From contig DAIRET010000031.1 of the NCBI GenBank assembly GCA_036795455.1, forward strand, positions 1-20,676: a DNA stretch of 20,676 nt, given 5' to 3'. The notes below the pieces were generated by a model, which saw nothing but the letters and a program-made list of their open reading frames with translations, did no database searches and had not been told where the DNA came from. Positions 1 to 7,596 of this stretch are shown here, piece after piece. The first letter of the stretch is position 1; each line of letters opens with the position of its first letter. Source of the DNA: DAIRET01 sp036795455. GTDB lineage: Bacteria > Bacteroidota > Ignavibacteria > Ignavibacteriales > Ignavibacteriaceae. The position numbers and the translations under genes were made by a program.

Positions 1-1552
1 CATGTCGTAATTGAGTCCAGGAAGCAAGCTGGGTGTTCATTTTCTGCTGCCAGAAAGCTGCCGTTTGCATAAAGTACGGGAGATTGTCTCTTGCCTCCGG
101 TGGATTAAGTTTACGAACAGAATTCAACCACATATTATAAATGGTCACTTCCCAATAACTATTATCATAAGAATCAATCAAATAACGAACTCCTGCAAGA
201 TTAGTGGAGTAGTGGTACTGATTCAAATCGTTTATAAGCAGTTGTGCTGCCGCATCGTTACCGAGTGCAAAAAGTGCGTCAAGAGAATTAGGAAGCATTC
301 TTTTGATTAAATAGCCGTTATGATTTATCCTATCATACACCACATGACTAAACACGTAGGAATCAATTATAAAACGCTGCCCGAAAAAGAGGAAAGCAGA
401 AGCCGGTATTATAGAATCTGCATCAGTACTGATAAGTACCTGCGAAAGTATTCTTTGATATGCGAAGGATTGGTTTTTTAATGTATCCTGAAATGCTTTC
501 AATTTGACAGTATCAAGCAGTTCGCTTGCAAATGTTAACTGAATAGCATCCGCAAGGTAATCAAGATTGTTTATAGTAACATTATCAGGGTCGCCCACGA
601 AAAACTTTAGAATGGTTTCAATTTCATCATAAATCGGGTTTACATTTGCGAATTCAAATAACTCCTTAATTAAAAACGCATCAATTGTCTGCCGCTGAAT
701 ATCTGCCGGAGCAGGCATTGGACATGGACCTGACAAGGCTCTTGGAGTAGAAAGGTAAACCTCAATTCTTCCAAGCCACATCATTGCTTTGAAGTATTTT
801 GCAAGCTGCGGCTGATACGGGTCTGTATAATGTGCACGTGGTGTAAACTGGCTGAAGTCAATCAACCTGCATACCGAAGAGAATAAATCATATTGATCGA
901 GTTGTTCCGATTCTATCAATGCCATCAGTTCATTTACAATAATAGCATTACTACTGAAATATGGATTAACATTTTGTCCCAACAGTTTGGCTGCAATCGT
1001 AAAGTAAACATCCACGTCTTTTAACGGCTGCATCATGTCGGGTTCGGAAGCGTACCTTGCTTCAAGCTGGGACATATTAGCTCTAAGATTTGTAAGCATC
1101 GTTCCGAGCCGGGGGATAATAAATCCGAGTTCTACATCTTTTAATATTCTGTTGTATGAAAAATGGAGTGCATGCAGTATTGCATCAGTTGAAATGAAGA
1201 CCGGAAGGTCGTTGTGAAATATTTCAAGAAAAGCGTTACCGAAACTTTCGCTTGTCAACCTTTCCGATACCATAAATCCATGATTACGCAAAAGCGTAAT
1301 TTCATGGTCTGTGAGATTATACTTGGAAGCTATACTATCCTTGAACAATGCGGAATCCCACTCAGAAACGATGTTCGCTTTAAATAATCCCGCATCGTGC
1401 ATCTGCATCAATTGTGCAGAGGTCATGTTTTGATGAGTTGACAGAAACTCTTTATATGCCTGAACGCTAAAAGTTGATGATTGGGCATGCAAAACAGAAA
1501 CAGCAAAAACAGAAAGAAGAATTAATAGGAAAAATCTATTACAAGTTTTCAT
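1..1552 (-). CDS. DUF3160 family exported protein, 3' end cut by left window edge
   Basis: The frame is open from an ATG at 1552-1550 to base 1, giving 517 codons with no stop, so the C-terminus lies outside the window. Residues 1-24 are a signal peptide (K/R start, hydrophobic core FFLLILLSVFAVSVL, HAQS cleavage region). The mature part has features I associate with DUF3160: an early segment with NDLPVFISTDAILHALHFS, a later LFFGQRFIIDSYVFSHVVYD stretch, PNSLDALFALGNDAA, and WTQLRH just before the edge. Family members are about 700-800 residues, so perhaps 200 or more are missing. An AGGAG ribosome site lies at 1560-1564, seven bases before the ATG, which fixes the start. The family has no established biochemical role that I know of. 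It is probably periplasmic or cell-surface; many relatives in this lineage end in a T9SS sorting domain, which cannot be checked here. Confidence 0.85.
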   Translation of the reverse strand, partial: MKTCNRFFLLILLSVFAVSVLHAQSSTFSVQAYKEFLSTHQNMTSAQLMQMHDAGLFKANIVSEWDSALFKDSIASKYNLTDHEITLLRNHGFMVSERLTSESFGNAFLEIFHNDLPVFISTDAILHALHFSYNRILKDVELGFIIPRLGTMLTNLRANMSQLEARYASEPDMMQPLKDVDVYFTIAAKLLGQNVNPYFSSNAIIVNELMALIESEQLDQYDLFSSVCRLIDFSQFTPRAHYTDPYQPQLAKYFKAMMWLGRIEVYLSTPRALSGPCPMPAPADIQRQTIDAFLIKELFEFANVNPIYDEIETILKFFVGDPDNVTINNLDYLADAIQLTFASELLDTVKLKAFQDTLKNQSFAYQRILSQVLISTDADSIIPASAFLFFGQRFIIDSYVFSHVVYDRINHNGYLIKRMLPNSLDALFALGNDAAAQLLINDLNQYHYSTNLAGVRYLIDSYDNSYWEVTIYNMWLNSVRKLNPPEARDNLPYFMQTAAFWQQKMNTQLASWTQLRH

Positions 1553-1689
1553 AACAAGACTCCTAAAATTTGAGTTAGAATGTAGCTTTTTCTTTATTTA
1601 AAGTAAAGATCATTTCAAGATATTTTTTCCTGACAAATTAGAACATTTTACGTGGGGTTCCCATTTTTTTTGTTAATACAATTGCACCC

Positions 1690-1704
1690 TCTTATCAGAT
1701 AAGA
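1690..1704. promoter_or_regulatory. 15-base perfect palindrome, candidate operator
   Basis: TCTTATC-A-GATAAGA is a perfect 7-1-7 inverted repeat. It lies about 55-75 bases upstream of the likely transcription start of the TauE gene, in a region shared with the divergent DUF3160 gene. It does not match CRP (TGTGA-N6-TCACA) or FNR (TTGAT-N4-ATCAA) sites. It has no T-run after it and the arms are AT-rich, so a DNA-protein site is likelier than a terminator. No regulator gene is adjacent. Confidence 0.35.
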
Positions 1705-1736
1705 ATGATTATGTTATTACCGCAATAATTTATTAA

Positions 1737-1764
1737 TTTGCAGATAGAATCAACTATATGTTTG
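1737..1764 (+). promoter_or_regulatory. Candidate Bacteroidota-type promoter for the TauE gene
   Basis: TATGTTTG at 1757-1764 is an exact TAnnTTTG -7 element, and TTTG at 1737-1740 could be the -33 element. The 16-base spacer is shorter than the 19-23 bases seen at better promoters in this window. Initiation a few bases after 1764 would give a leader of about 10-13 bases that just includes the GAGGAG ribosome site at 1774-1779. Confidence 0.4.
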
Positions 1765-1782
1765 AAATGTAATGAGGAGTAG

Positions 1783-2145
1783 ATGTATTCAACTATTGTT
1801 TTACTTGGAATCGGTCTTGCAGCCGGAATAATAAGCGGTTTCCTTGGAATCGGAGGCGGATTAATAATTGTCCCTGCACTTGTAATGCTGCTTGGATACT
1901 CGCAACATCAAGCACAGGGAACATCATTAGCATTACTGCTTCCGCCGATAGGGATATTCGCAGTTATGAATTACCATAAAGCCGGTTTTGTAGAAATAAA
2001 GTCAGCCGCTTTTATGTGTGTTACTTTTATTGTCGGCAGTTATTTCGCTTCAAAAGTTGCGGTTACACTCCCCGAAAATATTTTAAAAAAAATCTTCGGG
2101 GTTTTCTTGCTGTTCTACGCCATAAAACTATTTATGGATAAATAA
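1783..2145 (+). CDS. Half-size TauE/SafE (DUF81) family permease
   Basis: A 120-residue membrane protein. The start carries the family signature: a glycine-rich first helix with GIISGFLGIGGGLIIVPAL (residues 15-33) and then QAQGTSLALLLPP (43-55). Four hydrophobic segments are visible, at about 3-22, 23-38, 46-62 and 74-90, with a further C-terminal one at 101-117. Full-length TauE/SafE proteins are about 250 residues with two homologous halves; this is one half, so a functional carrier would need a homodimer. The family moves sulfite, sulfoacetate, sulfonates or other small anions across the inner membrane; the substrate here cannot be read. The GAGGAG ribosome site is at 1774-1779. The gene stops exactly next to the stop of the convergent lipoprotein gene, with no terminator between. 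It shows no frameshift and no sign of decay, so I treat it as intact. Confidence 0.85.
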   Translation: MYSTIVLLGIGLAAGIISGFLGIGGGLIIVPALVMLLGYSQHQAQGTSLALLLPPIGIFAVMNYHKAGFVEIKSAAFMCVTFIVGSYFASKVAVTLPENILKKIFGVFLLFYAIKLFMDK

Positions 2146-2583
2146 CTATTGAACCGTAACTCTTTGATTTGCTAAAAGCTGCGTTCCGTCGCTATTTGTA
2201 ACCATAACATGATAGTTGCCTGCCGCAACGTCAAGTACCGATGTTGTTACTTTAACAAAACAAACACAATCGGACGTTTGAGGTTGAAGATTTCTTAATT
2301 TTATTTTTATGTTACTCCCGTCTGTTTCTAATTCTGCGGTTAATTGAGCATTACAACGTGTTCTAACGTCGAACGATAAACTAAGTGCTTTAGTAAGACT
2401 TGAAACAACCAAATTATCTGCCGTCTCACCCATAAATTCAGCGGGATTGGACAATGTAGTTGAGTTACTGCAATCGGAAACATTTAAACTTCCGAGTTTC
2501 ATTTCCAATTTCGCCTCTTTACTTCCTGCACAACCGATTAGTAATATCGAAAGCAGCATAAGGGAGTATAAATATAGTTTCAT
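2146..2583 (-). CDS. Small cysteine-containing lipoprotein, unknown function
   Basis: The protein has 145 residues when started at the ATG 2583-2581, which has an AAGGAAA ribosome site just upstream and begins a clear lipoprotein signal (MKLYLYSLMLLSILLIGC, lipobox LIGC with lipidated Cys18). The frame stays open upstream to 2655, but those 24 codons have no signal-like character and overlap the promoter candidate, so they are rejected. The mature part has cysteines at 38, 77, 106 and 108 and a beta-rich C-terminal half ending in NYHVMVTNSDGTQLL, which resembles a small Ig/CARDB-like fold. I do not recognise a named family. It is probably anchored to a membrane facing the periplasm. Its stop codon touches that of the convergent TauE gene. 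Confidence 0.75.
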   Translation of the reverse strand: MKLYLYSLMLLSILLIGCAGSKEAKLEMKLGSLNVSDCSNSTTLSNPAEFMGETADNLVVSSLTKALSLSFDVRTRCNAQLTAELETDGSNIKIKLRNLQPQTSDCVCFVKVTTSVLDVAAGNYHVMVTNSDGTQLLANQRVTVQ

Positions 2584-2612
2584 TTCTATTTCCTTTCTGT
2601 TATTAATGTTTT

Positions 2613-2620
2613 CAAAAGTA
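2613..2620 (-). promoter_or_regulatory. -7 promoter element for the lipoprotein gene
   Basis: Read on the minus strand this is TACTTTTG, an exact TAnnTTTG match, 29 bases before the ATG. A leader of about 20-24 bases would contain the AAGGAAA ribosome site. I see no TTG at a suitable -33 distance, so confidence is moderate. Confidence 0.4.
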
Positions 2621-2710
2621 ACATTAAAATAGTGATTTTTTTTTGAATTTGTCATTCAAACCAGCAAGAAAAAAGAGCAAGGCTCTGCCGTTTTCAAGGT
2701 TTTTATTAAA

Positions 2711-2744
2711 TTGAATAAGGCAAAATAATCAACTTGTATTTTTG
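2711..2744 (+). promoter_or_regulatory. Bacteroidota-type promoter for the M24 peptidase operon
   Basis: TTG at 2711-2713, a 23-base spacer, and TATTTTTG at 2737-2744 match the TTG-N19-23-TAnnTTTG pattern. Initiation a few bases later gives a leader of roughly 15 bases carrying GGAG at 2755-2758 before the ATG at 2764. Because the -7 element lies inside the longer open frame that begins with TTG at 2734, it argues against that earlier start. Confidence 0.55.
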
Positions 2745-2763
2745 TAATAAACCCGGAGTTAAA

Positions 2764-3954
2764 ATGGATAAGAATATAGTTCTGGAAAAGATTAACCAGG
2801 CAATTCAAATATTGAACGAGAAAAATATCGACCTTTGGCTTATTTTCGTTAGAGAAAGCGCAACGCTGCATGATCCTTCAATTGATATTGTAGTAGGCAC
2901 AAACTGTACATGGCAGTCAGCATTTATGATTAACAGGAATGGCGACACAACCGCAATTCTCGGCTCGCTTGACGTTCCGAATATGGAAATGACAGGCACA
3001 TTTAAAAACGTAATAGGGTATGTTAAATCAATCAAAGAGCCTTTCCTTGAGTATTTGAATAAACATAAACCGGCGAAAATCGCCGTCAACTATTCAACCG
3101 ACTCCAATCTTGCCGATGGTTTGACACACGGTATGTTCCTCGTTTTGAATAATCTTCTAAAAGATACTCCTTTCAACAATTCGCTTGTTTCTTCAGAAGA
3201 AATTATAGCCGCATTGAGAGGAAGAAAATCAAAAACAGAACTGAACTATATGAAGGAAGCAGTAAAAGAGACCCTTCAGATCTTCGATATGGTTACTAAC
3301 TTTATGAAACCCGGGAAAACCGAAAAGGAAGTCGGTGCATTTATAAAAAGAATCGTTGCCGAAAAGGGATTTGAGCTGGCTTGGGACGAAGACCACTGTC
3401 CAGCAGTTTTTACGGGTCCCGATACAGCCGGAGCACATGCCGGTCCAACAGATAGAGTAATTGCGAAAGGACATATAATCAACATCGATTTCGGAGTTAA
3501 AATTAACGGTTACTGTTCCGATCTTCAAAGAACATGGTACGTTCTTGAAGATGGACAGGATACTGCACCTGCGGAGGTTCAAAAAGGATTTGACGTGCTT
3601 AAAGAATCTATCAGAAAAGCTAAAGCAATAGTTAAACCCGGCATTACCGGCTGCGAAGTTGATGATGCGGCAAGAAATTACATCGTGGAAAACGGTTATG
3701 AAGAATATCAACACGCATTGGGGCATCAGGTTGGAAGAGTTGCACACGACGGCGGTGTTGGCTTTTATCCAAGATGGGAACGGTATGGAAAACATCCTTA
3801 CCTGCCGATAGAAGTCGGACAGGTATTCACTATCGAACCGCGATTAACCGTTAAAGATCGCGGAATAGTTACTATGGAAGAAGAAATTGTTGTTACAGAA
3901 AACGGCTGCGAATATCTTTCTACTCCCCAAGAAGAACTTATTCTTATAAAATAA
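2764..3954 (+). CDS. M24 family metallopeptidase (Xaa-Pro aminopeptidase-like)
   Basis: A 396-residue cytoplasmic protein with no signal peptide. Residues 1-150 form the creatinase-type N-terminal domain; from about 160 the pita-bread catalytic domain follows. The five expected metal ligands are visible: D242 (NIDFG), D253 (YCSDLQRTW), H321 (GHQVG), E358 (FTIEPRL) and a Glu in MEEEIVVTE (E372, possibly E373). Supporting histidines are H225 (AHAGP) and H328 (VAHDG). The family removes N-terminal residues before proline or cleaves dipeptides; some members are proline dipeptidases or have other amide substrates, so specificity is open. The ATG at 2764 has GGAG six bases upstream and sits just downstream of a promoter. 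The metallophosphoesterase gene follows after 38 bases and is likely co-transcribed. Confidence 0.9.
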   Translation: MDKNIVLEKINQAIQILNEKNIDLWLIFVRESATLHDPSIDIVVGTNCTWQSAFMINRNGDTTAILGSLDVPNMEMTGTFKNVIGYVKSIKEPFLEYLNKHKPAKIAVNYSTDSNLADGLTHGMFLVLNNLLKDTPFNNSLVSSEEIIAALRGRKSKTELNYMKEAVKETLQIFDMVTNFMKPGKTEKEVGAFIKRIVAEKGFELAWDEDHCPAVFTGPDTAGAHAGPTDRVIAKGHIINIDFGVKINGYCSDLQRTWYVLEDGQDTAPAEVQKGFDVLKESIRKAKAIVKPGITGCEVDDAARNYIVENGYEEYQHALGHQVGRVAHDGGVGFYPRWERYGKHPYLPIEVGQVFTIEPRLTVKDRGIVTMEEEIVVTENGCEYLSTPQEELILIK

Positions 3955-3992
3955 TTGTTGATTATAAGAAGCAATCAATTTTAGGAGATGAA

Positions 3993-5135
3993 ATGAAGAA
4001 AAGAATATTGAAGTATATTTTTGTTGTTGTGCTGCTGTTCGCGGTAACCATTCCGGTTTTACCGCAAAGTTTTAAATTTGCCGTAATGTCGGACAGCCGT
4101 GGAAAGTATAACGGCGTAAATGAACCGGTTCTATCTGCATTAGTAGAGCATTTACTACAAAACCATAATGATATAAAATTTTTAATTTTCCCGGGTGATA
4201 TGGTTGATGGAAGTAGAACCGACCCGGATAGAACCGTATTTGAATTATTAAGTTGGAAAAAAGTAATGGAACCAGTTTACAAACATCCGAACTTGATAGA
4301 GCCTAAGGTATGGGTTACAGTTGGAAATCATGAAGTCCAGCATTATAAAGATGAAGAGAACTTCAGAAAAGTCTTTCCCGATATGCCTCAGAACGGACCG
4401 GAAGATGAACTTGGTTTAACTTACTATTTCGAACATGATAATGTCCGTTTTATCGTTCTCAATAGTGATAGATGGTATTACGGTGATCCCGAAGATACAA
4501 CCGACGATAGACGGGATTGGCACTACATAAAACATCTTGATTGGGTTGAAAAGGTATTGAAAGAAGGGAAAGAAAAAGAGAACAAACATACTTTTGTTAT
4601 CAGCCACGAAATGCCTTTCCCGGTAGGCGGACATTTACGCGACGGTCTTCCTAATTTAGGAATGAATTTAACTTTACCATTGGATTCCACAAGGCAGTGG
4701 TATTTGAATCAACGGGATATGTTTTGGAAATTACTGGTAGACTATAACGTTCCCGCATACTTTTGCGGACACGAACATCTTTATAGCAGGCAGTCTGTTG
4801 ATGGTGTTTTCCAGATAATTACAGGAAGTGCCGGGGCGCCTGTATATTATTTTAATTCTAAATACGGCGATAACCCCGAAGTAAAAAAGCGGGGGCAGGA
4901 ATTAACTTATGATGAAGCCCTTCCATATTATAAGGTTTTGAATTATAACTACGGACCGGATGGAAATGCACAGGCATCGGATGACTTTGTCGGTATCCGT
5001 GCCTTTCATTATTCAATAGTTGAAGTTGACGGAGATAAAATTAACGTTCTTACATTCGGTGTGCCGCCTAAAGAAGGCACTATGAATGAGATGGAAGGAG
5101 AGATTACATTAATTGATAGTTTTGATGTAAGATAA
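3993..5135 (+). CDS. Secreted calcineurin-like metallophosphoesterase
   Basis: A 380-residue exported protein. Residues 1-25 are a signal peptide (KKR start, long hydrophobic core, VLPQS cleavage). The mature protein carries the dimetal phosphoesterase motifs in order: D34 in MSDSRG, GDMVD at 68-72, GNHE at 111-114, H205 in VISHE, and GHEH at 259-262. The first motif is D-S-R rather than the common D-x-H, which is seen in some secreted members, so one metal-ligand position may be filled differently. It should hydrolyse phosphate mono- or diesters in the periplasm or outside the cell; the substrate is unknown. AGGAG at 3983-3987 supports the start. It lies 38 bases after the M24 gene and is followed by the hairpin at 5147-5180. 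Confidence 0.88.
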   Translation: MKKRILKYIFVVVLLFAVTIPVLPQSFKFAVMSDSRGKYNGVNEPVLSALVEHLLQNHNDIKFLIFPGDMVDGSRTDPDRTVFELLSWKKVMEPVYKHPNLIEPKVWVTVGNHEVQHYKDEENFRKVFPDMPQNGPEDELGLTYYFEHDNVRFIVLNSDRWYYGDPEDTTDDRRDWHYIKHLDWVEKVLKEGKEKENKHTFVISHEMPFPVGGHLRDGLPNLGMNLTLPLDSTRQWYLNQRDMFWKLLVDYNVPAYFCGHEHLYSRQSVDGVFQIITGSAGAPVYYFNSKYGDNPEVKKRGQELTYDEALPYYKVLNYNYGPDGNAQASDDFVGIRAFHYSIVEVDGDKINVLTFGVPPKEGTMNEMEGEITLIDSFDVR

Positions 5136-5146
5136 GTTTAATAAAA

Positions 5147-5180
5147 AATCGGGAGTACGGCTGCGGCTGTACTCCCGATT
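5147..5180. terminator. Bidirectional terminator between convergent genes
   Basis: A perfect 12-base-pair stem (5147-5158 with 5169-5180, core CGGGAGTAC/GTACTCCCG) closes a 10-base loop. On the minus strand it is followed by six T's, a classical intrinsic terminator for the 5208-7502 gene. On the plus strand the T-run is weak, but the stem still probably ends the phosphoesterase transcript. Confidence 0.85.
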
Positions 5181-5207
5181 ACTAAAAATAACTTTTGATT
5201 AGTTAGG

Positions 5208-7502
5208 CTACTTTTTGATATTTACCCAAATCGGGCTGCTCCATGCTACTTCACCATCTTCAAGAATAGCACGGAGATAGTAATAATGAGAGCCTTCCAC
5301 GGTATCCGTATCAACAAATTTTTTCTTTACGCCCCAACCTTCTCTTGTATCTTTTCCGAAATAGAAAACATCTTCATTGTCTCTTACTATTGTTACATAC
5401 TTCAACGGTGCTGTTCCCACAACTTCAAATTCGATTTCCGGCGATGTACTAATCTCAATATCACTTCCCATTAAGTTGTCGTTAATCGAAAAATGGATTT
5501 GAATTCGTGTGCCTGAAGTTGCAAAAGTATTTCTGTTTTTTAATGCACTCAACACTGATTCAATTGTTAATTCGTTAGCAATAATTCCCGTTAAACCTGT
5601 TTGCCATTCATCTTCTTTTGTTCCCACTCCATGATGCCATCGAAGTCCGTGTCCATCGGAACTGCCTGTAAAGCCGAACTTTAATCCTTTCATTAATCCA
5701 TCCTGGATAAAATGTCCTGGCATTCCGCCGCGGTGTGTTATAGGCTCATTCCCCATAAACTCAAAAGCGCCGTGAGCCGAAACTATTTCAACAACAGGTT
5801 GTATCGCAACATCAAAAGCCTCCCAATCCGTACCTGACCAACCGAGATGATGCGGTATTGCAATTGCCCCGCATCTGGCAAGATGTTCATTTAATTCTTT
5901 TGTGTTTTTAGCATTTTCATTAAAACTGAAAACCGGTTGTTTCCAATTATAGAAATAGACATTTTTATGCCCGAAGCCGGCAGGTAATCTTGGTGTAGTC
6001 CATTCGTAAGCAGGAATTGTAACAAACTCGCCCGGCTTGTAAAAACTTTCTCCAATTATTTTTATTCTTTCCCACTCGGAAGGAATAAGGAAATTATTTG
6101 TAAACCATTCATGGTCGGTCAATGCTGCAAAGTCCTGCCCGTAAACATACCTTGAGCGGGTGTAGCATTCATCAATAGTACCGGAACCATCGGATATAGA
6201 AGAGTGTTGGTGTATATCGCCAAAGAATATTCTCTTTCCACCGGTTAGTTGTAGTCGTTTTTTTAGTTTGTAGTCATTTTTAATCGGAGTAATTTTTCCC
6301 GGCTGGATTACATTTACAGAATTACTAAACAACGGTTTTGAATAGTCAGCCGGAATTTTATTCAAGTAAATAAACTTAATATCTCTTCTAACAGAAAAGA
6401 TAGTTCCATCTTTTGCCATTACCGGGTAAATATTCTGCCCGCGTCCCCCCCATCCAACCACTGTAAATTTAAATATATCGCTTTTCTTTTTGTCCTTTAT
6501 AATCTGAGTATAAAATCCTTGCGAAGTGCGTCCGAATATCATCAGATTTCCATCTTTATCAAACAGGAGCTCTGGGAATTCAAATCCCTGTTCTTCACCG
6601 TTTTTTATCCAGTCCTTTGGTTCTGCAAGTGAATAAGTTTCGCTTAATTTACTACCGTTAAATTTGGCAAGATAAATCCATCGTGGAAGTCCCATGTTTC
6701 CATCCGGTTGAAGATTGGATTGCCATGCAACTGTCAAATCTCCCTTTTTGTCGAAAGCGATTGAAGGGGCAAGATTAAAACCATGTACCGGGCTAACTGT
6801 TATTTCGTCATCCCATTTTTTCCCGTCGAAATGTTTTAATTGTATAGTGTAACTGTCTTCAATTTGTCTATCCCACACTACATATAAATCATTTTTGTTG
6901 CCGGCTAAAATCTGCGGACGCAATTCCATTGCCGGGTGGTTTGATACCGGGATAACCCTTTCTACGGAAGTACCATTATAGCAAGCGGAATAAATATCGA
7001 AGTTGTTATTTCGGTATGATTCCCAACTGATCCATACATTGTTTTTTAAATCAACTGTAATTGCGGGATTCATATCAATTCCCGGATCGTTTGAGATATT
7101 TATTTCATCTGAAAAAATGCCTTCTTTAAATGAACGGAGATAAATTTCCCAGTTGTCATTTCTTTTTGCCGCCCAGGTTATCCAGATTTTATCATCTTTA
7201 TCACAAAACAATTTCGGTCTGTATTCATGCCCTGATTCTTTACTTACAACAAAAGAATCCTGAACTTGATCATTAATTATTTTATATAGAGTAATCTTTT
7301 CTTTACCATCCTCGTATTGTGTAAAAGCTACGAATATTTCACTTTTACTATTGATACAAATATCCGGGTACTCGCAATAAACTGAATTGGTTAGTTGAAC
7401 ATCAACCGCACCAAGTTCATTCATCGATCTGATTTTTGTTTCGCCTTTTTGCGGGAGAATTAACTGTGTCGCCAATAGAATAAAAGCTAAGATAAATTTC
7501 AT
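5208..7502 (-). CDS. Secreted beta-propeller + PHP-domain metallohydrolase (CehA/McbA-like)
   Basis: A 764-residue exported protein: signal peptide at 1-17, then two large parts. Residues about 45-380 hold six or seven propeller-type repeats with a D-K/N-x-(D/G)-x-(I/V)-(W/T)-(I/V)-x-W pattern, for example DKDDKIWITW, DLKNNVWISW and DKKGDLTVAW. Residues about 424-670 are a PHP metallohydrolase domain: H431 and H433 in GDIHQHSSISDG, D463-H464 in LTDHEW, E500 in PAYEW, H551-H552 in IPHH, H577 in SAHG, and D616/H618 in SSDGHG. The final 90 residues look like a beta-sandwich ending in WSSPIWVNI. PHP enzymes use a metal cluster to cleave phosphoesters, carbamates or related bonds; the substrate is unknown. 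The start has AAGGAAAG just upstream. It has its own promoter at 7567-7596 but may also receive read-through from the upstream gene. Confidence 0.85.
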   Translation of the reverse strand: MKFILAFILLATQLILPQKGETKIRSMNELGAVDVQLTNSVYCEYPDICINSKSEIFVAFTQYEDGKEKITLYKIINDQVQDSFVVSKESGHEYRPKLFCDKDDKIWITWAAKRNDNWEIYLRSFKEGIFSDEINISNDPGIDMNPAITVDLKNNVWISWESYRNNNFDIYSACYNGTSVERVIPVSNHPAMELRPQILAGNKNDLYVVWDRQIEDSYTIQLKHFDGKKWDDEITVSPVHGFNLAPSIAFDKKGDLTVAWQSNLQPDGNMGLPRWIYLAKFNGSKLSETYSLAEPKDWIKNGEEQGFEFPELLFDKDGNLMIFGRTSQGFYTQIIKDKKKSDIFKFTVVGWGGRGQNIYPVMAKDGTIFSVRRDIKFIYLNKIPADYSKPLFSNSVNVIQPGKITPIKNDYKLKKRLQLTGGKRIFFGDIHQHSSISDGSGTIDECYTRSRYVYGQDFAALTDHEWFTNNFLIPSEWERIKIIGESFYKPGEFVTIPAYEWTTPRLPAGFGHKNVYFYNWKQPVFSFNENAKNTKELNEHLARCGAIAIPHHLGWSGTDWEAFDVAIQPVVEIVSAHGAFEFMGNEPITHRGGMPGHFIQDGLMKGLKFGFTGSSDGHGLRWHHGVGTKEDEWQTGLTGIIANELTIESVLSALKNRNTFATSGTRIQIHFSINDNLMGSDIEISTSPEIEFEVVGTAPLKYVTIVRDNEDVFYFGKDTREGWGVKKKFVDTDTVEGSHYYYLRAILEDGEVAWSSPIWVNIKK

Positions 7503-7566
7503 GTTTCTTTCCTTTCAATGAAAAAGTATAAATCAATGTCCCCGGTTATTTATTTGCGGATAAATC

Positions 7567-7596
7567 CAAAAGTAGTTGTAAAACTATCTACTACAA
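7567..7596 (-). promoter_or_regulatory. Bacteroidota-type promoter for the propeller-PHP gene
   Basis: On the minus strand, TTG (7596-7594), a 19-base spacer and TACTTTTG (7574-7567) match the lineage promoter exactly. The -33 element overlaps the last codons of the upstream discoidin gene, so the PHP gene can be transcribed on its own. The leader would be about 58 bases. Confidence 0.6.

Larger units (their letters stand above)
1553..1782. other. Divergent intergenic region, largest gap in the window
   Basis: 230 bases separate the divergent DUF3160 and TauE genes. The region holds the AGGAG site of the left gene, a 15-base palindrome (1690-1704), a Bacteroidota-type promoter candidate for the TauE gene, and its GAGGAG ribosome site. 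I could not find a full TAnnTTTG match for the leftward gene; the closest, at about 1634-1641, is one base short. There is no open reading frame with a ribosome site here and no tRNA-like fold that I can see. Confidence 0.6.

Noticed and set aside
1652..1670. TGGG-GTT-CCCA hairpin followed by eight T's on the plus strand
   Set aside because: The stem has only four base pairs and there is no plus-strand gene upstream for it to end; a small RNA is possible but nothing else supports it.
2584..2655. Longer start (2655) for the lipoprotein
   Set aside because: It would bury the lipoprotein signal peptide and overlaps the promoter candidate.
2674..2686. Hairpin AGAGC-AAG-GCTCT followed by T's on the minus strand
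   Set aside because: A five-base-pair stem with a three-base loop is weak, and no minus-strand gene ends here; it could only insulate the lipoprotein gene from antisense transcription.
2734..2763. Longer start (TTG at 2734) for the M24 peptidase
   Set aside because: The extra codons overlap a -7 promoter element and have no ribosome site; the ATG at 2764 has GGAG at a normal distance.
3229..3795. 188-residue open frame on the minus strand inside the M24 peptidase gene
   Set aside because: It is a shadow of a well-supported gene; its translation has no recognisable domain and no ribosome site that I trust.
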